From Psoroptes ovis (taxonomy: Eukaryota; Arthropoda; Arachnida; Sarcoptiformes; Psoroptidae): a stretch of 64,000 nucleotides of DNA. This document shows, piece by piece, positions 36,352 through 45,019 of the stretch (positions within the stretch are counted from its first letter, which is position 1; the number at the start of each line of letters is the position of its first letter). Under the pieces are notes generated by a model. The model was given only the letters and a program-made list of their open reading frames with translations. It ran no database searches and was not told the origin of the DNA. Both the position numbers and the translations under genes were made by a program. The stretch spans positions 250,501 to 314,500 of the forward strand of contig PQWQ01000023.1 of the NCBI GenBank assembly GCA_002943765.1, given 5' to 3'.

Positions 36352-37499
36352 ATTCGATTTTCGAATTCGAATGAAAATTGATATTTTTGTTTTTTAAGAT
36401 TCGAAATCGAATCGAATCAATCAATCGATCGATCGATTGATAGATCAATGTATAATTTCATTCCACGATTCATTCGATAACAACAACCCGAAAAGAATAA
36501 GTGATTAGATCAGATAAATCAGATAGATAGATAGATAGATAGTGAGTGGCCAAATTTTAAAATGAATAAATAAATAAATAAATATGATTAATTAAATTTT
36601 AAAATTAATTATGAATTTTTTGAAATTTAATTTATATTCACTTAGTAACTTGTTAGTTACCTATTTTAACACTTTTCTCCTCAAGGCCAGCACCATTTGT
36701 TCGCATTACAGCCTTGCATTTTTTGATTGATTGATTGATTGATGTAGCAAGAGTTGATGAACATTTGATTGATATGTAGGTAAAAACAGGTAGATAGATA
36801 GATAGATTGTTGTTATTAATGGTAGTTGATGATAATCATGTTGAATGAGTGCGAATTATATTTAAGATCAAAACAAAATAAAAAATGAAATATATTTTAA
36901 AATTAAAATTCATTTAAAAAATGTAAGAAGTGATAATGAATGAATGAATGAATGAATGGTAGTATCATGCCATTGGGTCAGATAATTGAAATTAATATCA
37001 ATTATTCATACCTGTTGCAGATCGCCAAATGGTGCAATTTCTTGTGCAAAATAATAATGATCAACAGTTTCGAATGCACAATCATATGTATCTAGAATAT
37101 TATGATGTGGTGATAGAAAATAACTGTAATGGAATTCAAGAAGAAAATCTTTAAGTGTTGTCGTTGCTTTTGGTACTGCTTTCAATGCAACCTATTCAAT
37201 CACACACAGGTGTTATTCAATTGAAAAAAAAAGAAGAAATTAATCAAATAAATTCAAATCAAATTCAATCAGGTAAGCAAAATACTTACTTCAGAATGTG
37301 ATAATTTATGTGTAGCTAATATTACTTTACCATAATCACCGGACCCAATTTCACGTATAATATTATAATGTTGTTCAATATTGATCATTTCTAATTGTAG
37401 ATCACGTATACGATGTATTTGTAGCTGTTTTTTATTGCTATTATTACTTCCATAATGATAATGTTGACGAATATTTTCATCATCATTAAATGATGCCAT
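35075..37499 (-). CDS. SBK1: SBK1-type Ser/Thr kinase
   Basis: Seven exons keep frame: 37499-37290, 37191-37012, 36712-36661 (52 nt), 36306-36240, 35849-35764, 35670-35291 and 35194-35075, giving 364 residues (human SBK1 424, SBK2 about 350). Landmarks: IGSGDYGKV (51-59), VALK Lys at 74, FAQEIAPFGDLQQ (human FAQEYAPAGDLFD), ALHFMHDMELVHRD, DFGLTRRVGTL (188-198), PPEVWQAVLLEGYNIETGSDVW, TTKFPWEKA and FAEWQKRKLTRTPRYF. The catalytic loop reads HRDVRTEN, so the usual Lys of HRDxK is Arg (170), built across an exon junction (gta ag|g). The 52-nt exon encodes AVMRTNGAGLEEKSVKI and restores the missing helix and frame. Three introns are 299-390 bp, one with a long poly-T. SBK function is poorly known; in vertebrates it is expressed in heart and brain. 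Confidence 0.87.
36316..36350. repeat. poly-T tract in SBK intron
   Basis: About 33 consecutive T, followed by gattcgattttcgaattcga. It lies directly upstream (in transcript direction) of a coding exon. Confidence 0.9.
36521..36589. repeat. (GATA)n and (AAAT)n microsatellites in SBK intron
   Basis: gatagatagatagatag at about 36523-36542 and aataaataaataaataaat at about 36565-36582 lie in the intron after the 52-nt exon; a further tagatagatagat lies near 36790. Confidence 0.75.
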
Positions 37500-37917
37500 T
37501 TTTCAAAATATTTTCGAATCTGAATCGGTTCGATTCAAGACTATACAATTTCAAGGTAAATTTTCAAGATCAAAATTTCAATTCTTGAATATGAATTAAT
37601 TCAAATTATTTTCTTCATCAAAATTTTTTTACAGGGAAAATAATCTATGAACATGAGAAAATAAGAAGAAAATGAGAAAATATTTTTAAATATTTTTTCG
37701 GTGTCAAATGATTATCATGGTTAATATCATGGTTATCTCGTTATGATCATTATCTTTTGGATATTTGACCATCAAAAGCTAAGTGCAAACCAGGGCTTTC
37801 AAAGTGAGTTGAATTAATTCATTCGTTTTTTCTGCTATTTTTACCGTGTAATTAATCAGTGTTGTTGCTTTCAGTGTAAAACACATTCATTATAATCGGT
37901 TATAATTTTTCTAATTA

Positions 37918-37999
37918 TTAGGTTGTCCGAAAAGTTCTTGCCAATTTTCTAATGATTTCTTCACGATATAATCGGCAGAAACTTTTCGGACAGCCCTAA
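37918..37999. mobile_element. palindromic mini-element copy C (subfamily 2)
   Basis: ttaggttgtccgaaaagtt on the left and aacttttcggacagccctaa on the right; core has cacgatataatcggc. Confidence 0.9.
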
Positions 38000-39059
38000 T
38001 ACATTTTTTGAAATTTGTATCAAATTTAATTAAATTAAATTCACAGATAATTTATGAGCAAAACGGAATAAAATCTAAACATACCAAATTGCCAAAATTA
38101 CATAAATCATTATCATTTCATAATTCATTTATTTATCATTTACACGATTTAAAACAAAAGAACTGAAATGAATATCTGTTTGATTGAATCAAATTAAATT
38201 CAAAAAACACGTGCTTCCGACGACAATTAATTCATATGTTTTCACTTATTAAAATCGATAATTATGATATTCATAATACAATTTTTATTATTGTTATTAT
38301 CATTATCATTAACCATAAAACATTCTTACAAAGTCAAAGCAATTTTTTTTCAGTAGCAATTTGGTTTTAATTATTTTAATGTAGCCACAGAAAATTAATG
38401 CTACACAGCAATGTATATGCAAATAGAAGCATCTAAGGAACCAGCTTTATTTGAAATTAGTGCAACGCTTATACTTTTGATTGAAAGATGCTTGAAAATA
38501 TTTTCTTCCTTCTTTCTTTAAGGTGGGTGGTTTAATTTGATTTTAAATTTAAAAATAAATTCGTTAATTTATAAAATGTGAAAGCAAAGTGAATGACTAT
38601 GACTATGATGTATGCCATCGAATCGAATTCTTTCTTTATTTCTGATGAAAATCAGCAGATGCATTCGATTGAATTATGTGAGAAGCAAATATTCCTTAAT
38701 AATTCTTCATCCTTTGATCTTTATATTTCATTTTTCTTGTCGAATTGGTTAGCCAAAAATAAAACGAAAACGAAAAATTGTCAAATTCCATAATCTTTGA
38801 ATTAAGAAATCTTCTTCTTCAAAAAAAAAAAAAAAAAACAACAACAAAAATTGAAATGAAATGAAAACATCTTCTTTAAGCGTATTTTCTTTTGAAGAAG
38901 TGCTTTTGTATATTTCAAATCGAATGAAATCATCATTATTATTATTGCTTGGGGTGTGTAAATGTATGATATAAATAAATAAATACATGAATGAATGAAT
39001 GAACAATCTTTTTTAATTAAAATGTCATGCAGCCATTCGTATTTGAATAATAATATTAC

Positions 39060-39140
39060 TAAGGTTGTCCGAAAAGTTTTGTTCGATTTTCATTGAGCAA
39101 CTCTATTGATTAAGCCGAATGAACTTTTCGGACAGCCTTA
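39060..39140. mobile_element. palindromic mini-element copy D (subfamily 1)
   Basis: taaggttgtccgaaaagtt and aacttttcggacagcctta are inverted; core has gagcaactctattgattaag. Confidence 0.9.
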
Positions 39141-39320
39141 TGATTCGATTATTGTTATCATTTGATGATGATGATGATGATGATAGTGATTGTTGATTAT
39201 TATCATTTTTTTGATGATGATATTTTACTTTCATTCATTCATTCATTCAGTCAGAAAAAAAATAGAATTCTCATTAATGTTGATTTTCAATACAATTTAA
39301 TTTATTTTCATTTTTTTATA

Positions 39321-39401
39321 TTAGGCTGTCCGATAAATTCTCGCCGATTTTCTCATCATTTCTCTATGATATAATCGGCAAAAACTTTTCGAACAACCTT
39401 A
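39321..39401. mobile_element. palindromic mini-element copy E (subfamily 2)
   Basis: Ends ttaggctgtccgataaatt and aacttttcgaacaacctta; core has tatgatataatcggc. Slightly decayed. Confidence 0.85.
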
Positions 39402-39740
39402 TTTTCATTTAAATTTGATTTGATTTGCTTTGATGATGATTGTCGATCTATAAATAGTATTCGTTCATTTTCTTCAATTTTTTCGAAAATGACTTGTCTT
39501 TTGCATCATCATCATCATTGTTGATATGAAAAGATTTCTTTTTCATTCAAAATTTTAACAAAGTAAATGTGACTCGTCATTTTAAAAATATACTTGTATA
39601 TTCATTCATTTATTCATTAATGTTCGATTGATCTCGTCCCTAGTTTTATATTTATATGGCGATTATTTTTAGGTATTTTCATTTAAATTTGATCCTATTC
39701 GAATGATGATAATGATTCAATGTCTTGAATTGAAAATATT

Positions 39741-39821
39741 TGAGGTTGTCCGAAAAGTTTTGGCCGATTTTTCAATGATTTTCTACGATATAATCGGTAA
39801 AAACTTTGCGTACAACACTAA
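39741..39821. mobile_element. palindromic mini-element copy F (subfamily 2)
   Basis: Ends tgaggttgtccgaaaagtt and aactttgcgtacaacactaa; core has tacgatataatcgg. The right end is decayed. It lies only 36 bp past the QSOX stop (minus strand), so probably within that 3' UTR. Confidence 0.85.
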
Positions 39822-39856
39822 TATATCTTAATCATATTATAACATTATTTGAAAGA

Positions 39857-41730
39857 TTAAAATAGACATTGATAAAATTTTAAAAATACAATCAATACAA
39901 TGGTTATATAATTATAATTGTAATTACTATTATTGTTTATCACTGAATTAGCTGCACGCATTGTTGTTTTACTATAATAATTACAAAGAAATTCCAATAC
40001 ATTATCAATATTATAATAATGGCTATTATCATCAACATTCAAACATGATGGACACATATCATATGTTGGAAATTGATATTTAGGATAGTAGGGATCTTCA
40101 AACATTGAATATTGTTCATTATTCGATGATAACCGAGAATTCATTTGATTATGTATGGTCCATAACCAAAGGACACTACTGTTCAAATATTTCAGCTGAT
40201 TTGACAAGTCTTTGGATGCATTCAAGAAAAATTGGCGACATTCGTTACAGGTGTAAAATGTTTCAATGTAATCACGCATTATTGGTAAAACTTTTGGTTT
40301 AGGTAACGATTGGATGGCCATTGTATCATTCATAATTGCTGTTTTAGTTTGATTATATTCTTGAATAGTCATCACATGGAATAAGGTCCATATTCCACAT
40401 GGATAACCACGATACCATGGTCGGCTACCATTACAATGGCGCCAACTTTCCAAGGGTTTTAGGAAACCATCAGCTGTTTTCACAGCGGCCACATATTTTT
40501 CAACGTCCAAATGATCACCATTTTTATTCGAAAACCAAATGGTCATACGTTTAAATAAACGTCGGACATTTTCATTATCGAATGGAAAATAATGTAATAT
40601 TACATTGAATAATTGTTTGATCACTTGCAGCTGACGACCATTAAAACGTTTACGGCCACTGACAACTTCATATACCAGCGAATAACGTAATGCATTGTGT
40701 AGATCAATATAACTCATATTATATCTAGTTACTTTGGTACTAATCTCATCATTATTTGTGGTATTATTCGAATCATTATTATCTACGCTGTTATCCACTA
40801 CAACAGGACCAAAACGATCTTGAATCGATTGAATGAATTCATTGCGCAACATGCTCGGATTTTGGACATTTCCTATGATACGATATTGACATTTCGGTGA
40901 TAACTCCAATATGATTGGAAAGTGAGCCGAATACGAGAACAATGATTCGATCAATTGTTCACCAGCGATGAAACGTTTAATATTCAAGACATTTTCATAA
41001 TTAATCATATCCATCATTATCTGATTCAACAAAAACAAAGGAAATAATTATCCGAACAAAGGTATTAAATACATTCAAAAATTACCCAGGCACCAAAATC
41101 TGTTTGTGGTGTTCGCTCAATGATTGCATATGATTCTTTGACATTTGGCTGATCATTAATGTTAAGAATGAAACAAATTTCTTCAATATTATTCACATTT
41201 AAAGGTATTAATGAATAACGATTACTTAAATATGTATTTTCAATGAAAATGTCCACGATCATTTTCCGGAATATATCGATTGTATCGATTTTCGATGCAA
41301 TTATTTGTTTTGATTGTTTAAACAAATCTTTAATGGTTAATGATGGCGCAATGAATTGTATGATTGGAAAATCAACATGATTATCATCATTTTCCGATGA
41401 TGATGATGATAATGATGGCGGTGGCTGCAATACTTGATGACAAACAAGATTTTCAGCACAATCAATTGCGAATAATTTTACAAATTTTTGCCATGATTTA
41501 ATTGCACGTGAATAATTATTGAAAATTGTTGAAAAATGTTTACATTCAGGTGCCCAATGTTTATAATAATTGACTACAAACAATTGATCCCGGCTGCTTA
41601 TTATTGATTGTATTTGATTCAAAAATGTTTTATCTGTCAATTCAATGATTACATTGTTTTGAATGAACGATATTCGTAATGAAATCACAGCTATGAATGT
41701 GATAATCGTTTTCAAGATTAAATGATTCAT
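39857..41730 (-). CDS. QSOX: quiescin sulfhydryl oxidase with degenerate thioredoxin site
   Basis: Exons 41730-41086 and 41020-39857 keep frame and give 602 residues. QSOX makes disulfides in secreted proteins, using a thioredoxin domain and an FAD-binding Erv/ALR domain. A signal peptide (MNHLILKTIITFIAVISLRI) opens the protein; an alternative ATG at 41763 would put 11 residues in front. The thioredoxin site, normally WCGHC, reads WAPEC (59-63): the first Cys is Ala. The Erv domain is intact: GYPCGIWTLFHVMT, CNEC at 473-476 (FAD-proximal pair), WLWTIHNQMN (NAD/FAD-type His-Asn motif), and CPSC at 538-541. The second thioredoxin-like domain is Asn-rich and hard to delimit. A C-terminal hydrophobic anchor (ITIVLIVFLKFYQCLF) is present. 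Losing the first Cys should break electron relay from substrate to FAD, so either another thiol pair feeds the Erv domain or the protein uses small thiols; this is inference. Confidence 0.9.
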
Positions 41731-42769
41731 TTTTCTCTCAACATCATTTGGTATTTTGATCATCAAAAACGAACTGTATTGAAATACATTGAAAACAATC
41801 AATCTGATCAACCTAATTCATCATATAGAATCGGTCGAAGAAGAATAATATTCTGGACAGAATCCTTACGATTGCGTGAAACACCATTTTTCGGGAATAT
41901 TTTCTCGGATCCTAAGCATATGGGAATTTGGTCGGAAATTTCCCATGAAAATACCCAAAGAAATGAATCTTATTAATCGATTTGGGAACTATAATCCCAA
42001 TTGGAATTGAAAATAATCGAATCCATTTGATTAATCATCATCAGCCATTATTGTTAAACCTTGTAAACCATGTAAAGCCTTTAAAAGCTAAGCGAAAATA
42101 GAACTAATCATTCAATCGCTCAAATATAAACGAGATTTGCGTCATCAAAAGCTTAAAAATAATACGACAATCAAATAATGACTATGTGACTATGTTAAAC
42201 AACAGCTTGTATACATACAATGTCGTCATTGACGTCATCAAGCTTTTACTTATTAGTCACAAATAAATGGTGTGTGGCTTTCATCATTATAATTATTAGC
42301 AATGGTTATGACACATTAAATCCAAAGAAAAGCAGAGAAATTGATTATGATTTGATGCAGTAAAATGCACAGAGTAAATCTGCTGCACGTATTTACATAT
42401 CGTTCATATCCAAATAACCAACCAACCATAATCCATCCATCCATCAGTCAATCGGTGATTTGAAATCAGTCAATCAGTGAATTTAAATTTAAATTGACTT
42501 AGTGATGTCGAAAATAGAACCAATTTTACACAAGTAATTTGCTAAATGCATGTGATGATGATTACTATTGATTATTATTTAATTTGAAATTTTTCCGCGT
42601 AATCAACAAAGTAATAGACAACAATCAATCGATCGAGTGCTTTCAAAGCCGTATTGTCGTCATTCATTGCGATCAATGATCAAAATCGAACCATTCAAAT
42701 TTAAATAACAAACAAACAAATAAACCAAACAGAAATCGATTTATTTATACCTGTGTTTGTTTATTCATT
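41731..42769. other. intergenic region QSOX start / small ORF
   Basis: One kilobase of AT-rich sequence between divergent genes. The plus-strand open frame 41722-41976 overlaps the QSOX N-terminus antisense and has no coding character. Confidence 0.45.
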
Positions 42770-43117
42770 ATGGAATCATTGATTGCCACAAACCAATCAA
42801 CAGCAGTAATGTTGCTCGAAAACAAATTATCCAATTTAAGTCTTAATGATTCATTAACAATGACATTTGTACCGAATATTATTTGTGAAGAATTGATTAT
42901 GAATAATTCAAATAATTCCAATGATGATAATGATTCAACGATCAATTCATCATCATTTGTGATAACCAACAGTGCATTGATGGTGCCTAAATTTTTTGAA
43001 ACCTATGATCCAGCGTTTGAAAAACGAAGGCCACCATTGTTCCATCAGCATTCACAAAAACAGCAGAAGCAGCAGCGATCCCGACAACATTCCCGAACAG
43101 CTATAATTCAAATTTGA
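42770..43117 (+). CDS. hypothetical small protein, 115 aa
   Basis: A single open frame with a proper ATG. Residues 1-65 are Asn/Ser-rich with LLENKLSNLSLNDSLTMTFV; then comes a motif-like stretch PKFFETYDPAFEKRRPP, followed by a basic Gln-rich tail (KQQKQQRSRQHSR). There is no signal peptide or membrane segment. I do not recognise it. It converges on the next gene with 114 bp between stops. The antisense frame is poorer in codon pattern. It may be an exon of a longer gene or a real short protein. Confidence 0.45.
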   Translation: MESLIATNQSTAVMLLENKLSNLSLNDSLTMTFVPNIICEELIMNNSNNSNDDNDSTINSSSFVITNSALMVPKFFETYDPAFEKRRPPLFHQHSQKQQKQQRSRQHSRTAIIQI

Positions 43118-43231
43118 TTTAACTGATACATTCGAAAAAAAATGAAATTATTTGATACTAATTTTTTATTATGAAGATATGATTTGATAATGAATTAAAC
43201 ATATGATTTCTTAAATGAATGAATTTATTAC

Positions 43232-44071
43232 TCATTGTTTACATTGAAGCTTTGTTTTTTTTGTATGATTCTGCAAACCAGCTGTTTCGAATACATCATT
43301 CCAAAATTTATCATAATCAATTTGATTGCATTCATTCATGCATGATTTTAAGGTTTGATCTGATGTATTTGTGAATGATTGTTCAATCGAAGGTGCTGTT
43401 ATATTTGTCAAATTGATCGATGGATCTATGGTTTTCGATGATTTATCATTTGGTTTATTGGTCGGTCGAGATATTTGCATCAATTCATGAAACAATAAAG
43501 ATGTATCATCGATTTCATCCTTGATTTCAGCCGTTGTGTTTGGTTCGATGGATCTATCTGGTGCTTCAATGACTCGGTGATTTCTTTTCGATGATTTCAA
43601 TGATGGCAAATCCATGTATATTGTTCGATCTGCAAATGAATTATTAAGCAGAACTGAATCTGATGTAAACGAATCAGTTTCAGTAGCAATGCTACGAGTT
43701 TTTATTCGTTTTCTTTGTTGCTGTTGCTGCTGTTTGATTCTTTGAATTTGTCTTTGATATTTTTCCTCTCGATTATGGCACAATAATATGGGCTTAAGGT
43801 CAATTTCTCGTGGAGGATCGATTTTGGGATGCTTTTCCAATTTTTTAGATTTATTTATGTCATCTGGGTCAACTTGAATGGCCACATCTTTCATACATGC
43901 AGTTTGTACTGATTTATCTTCAAGTAAACAATGATCCATGGTGGCATTTTCACAAGTTTTCTGCTCATTTTGTTCATAGAGCTCTTTAAGACGTAATTTT
44001 AACAATTGTAACTGTACTTTACAATCAATAATTTCTTGATCAATGATCGCGATCATTTCAGATCGTTTCAT
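43232..44071 (-). CDS. unrecognised coiled-coil protein with three LC8-binding-like motifs
   Basis: A single open frame of 279 residues with a proper ATG. The first ~36 residues form a short coiled coil (IIDCKVQLQLLKLRLKELYE). Then DKSVQTA (52-58) and KDVAIQVD (61-68) match the dynein light chain LC8 binding patterns TQT and GIQVD, and RSIATETDS (126-134) is a third, weaker match. A basic Q-rich helix (QRIKQQQQQQRKRIK, about 110-124) lies before the third motif. The C-terminus ends with IDYDKFWNDVFETAGLQNHTKK. I do not recognise a family. LC8 usually dimerises disordered partners with neighbouring coiled coils, so a structural adaptor role is plausible, but this is inference from short motifs. 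It lies 202 bp upstream of the MED10 3' end on the same strand. Confidence 0.7.
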   Translation of the reverse strand: MKRSEMIAIIDQEIIDCKVQLQLLKLRLKELYEQNEQKTCENATMDHCLLEDKSVQTACMKDVAIQVDPDDINKSKKLEKHPKIDPPREIDLKPILLCHNREEKYQRQIQRIKQQQQQQRKRIKTRSIATETDSFTSDSVLLNNSFADRTIYMDLPSLKSSKRNHRVIEAPDRSIEPNTTAEIKDEIDDTSLLFHELMQISRPTNKPNDKSSKTIDPSINLTNITAPSIEQSFTNTSDQTLKSCMNECNQIDYDKFWNDVFETAGLQNHTKKTKLQCKQ

Positions 44072-44273
44072 TTTCGATTAATTAATCATTCAAATTTGAA
44101 TTGAATCAAATTCAAAAATTTCAAAACAACACATTTTTGGCGCTCAATATATGAAGGTCCGTTCATATAGGATAGGTCTCAATGAATTTTGTAAATTAAT
44201 CAATTTTATTAATTAAAAAATGTTATAAATATCATAATTATAAGTTTATAAGAATAATAATATGATCGAAAAT

Positions 44274-44821
44274 TTAAGACAATCGTTCATCACCACGAAC
44301 AGCACGATATTTTGACATTTCATTTGGAAATTCTTGTGACAGTTCCAACAATAATAGTGCTTTGAATCGACGATATTCATCAATTTTTCCTTTGACCAAT
44401 TCATTTTTAGCCAATGATTTTTCCATACAATCTTTTGTATATGAATGTGGATTTCTTCCTTCATCAATGTAACTATGAAAAGAGAACAAATGAATTTCAA
44501 ATTTGAATTTAATTAGAGTGACAATGAAGAATAGAACTAAAGCTTACTCAAACACATCCAACGGGACTTGTATATCGTTTACTTGATTTTTAACGCGTTC
44601 CACATCTTTTAAAAGGCTTATAATTTGATTTCTGTCAATCAAATAGATTTAATTCTAAAGTCATTTGATAACAAAAATCAAAATTCAAATACATACAATC
44701 GATAGTTCAATGTTGTTTGACCTTGCGGTTGAAAATCGCTAACAATAATTCCAAGTTGTCGGAAATTTTCAACTAAACCTTCTAATTTAGTTTCCAATGT
44801 ATCCAAAGCTGTTGATGCCAT
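44274..44821 (-). CDS. MED10: Mediator complex subunit 10
   Basis: Exons 44821-44697, 44631-44548 and 44472-44274 keep frame and give 135 residues, the same length as human MED10. It is a subunit of the Mediator middle module, bridging activators to RNA polymerase II in the nucleus. Matches include LVENFRQLGIIVSDFQPQGQ (human FVENIRQLGIIVSDFQPSSQ), IQVPLDVF, YIDEGRNPHSYTKDCMEK, SLAKNELVKGKID and a tail ending MSKYRAVRGDERLS. The start codon matches the family N-terminus. It shares a 198-bp divergent promoter with HDAC6. Confidence 0.97.
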
Positions 44822-45019
44822 TGTTTTGCTAAAATTGAATTATCTTCAAAAAGAAAAAATTGTCAAATCAAAACAAAAACAAAATCAATTTTTTTCGGAA
44901 AATTCATAAACGACGTACGCAAATTTTTTCAATTGTTGACTTGATCAATCATATCATTTCATCAAAATTAAATCAATCAGCATCGATTTTTGATTAAATT
45001 TATTCAATTCGATTCAAGC
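44822..45019. promoter_or_regulatory. bidirectional promoter MED10 / HDAC6
   Basis: Only 198 bp separate the two divergent start codons, so both promoters and 5' UTRs must lie here. No TATA box or other known element stands out. Confidence 0.6.

Larger units (their letters stand above)
37500..39856. other. intergenic region rich in palindromic mini-elements
   Basis: These 2.36 kb lie upstream of the SBK kinase and downstream of QSOX. They hold four copies (C-F) of the ~80-bp palindromic element, a poly-A tract (38821-38838) and a (gat)n run near 39165-39184. No coding frame is convincing. Confidence 0.6.

Noticed and set aside
38593..39374. Open frames around 38593-38793, 38749-39006 and 39162-39374
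   Set aside because: Driven by poly-A/poly-T and (gat)n tracts and crossing palindromic elements.
41722..41976. 84-codon plus-strand frame
   Set aside because: Antisense to the QSOX signal peptide and promoter; no motif.
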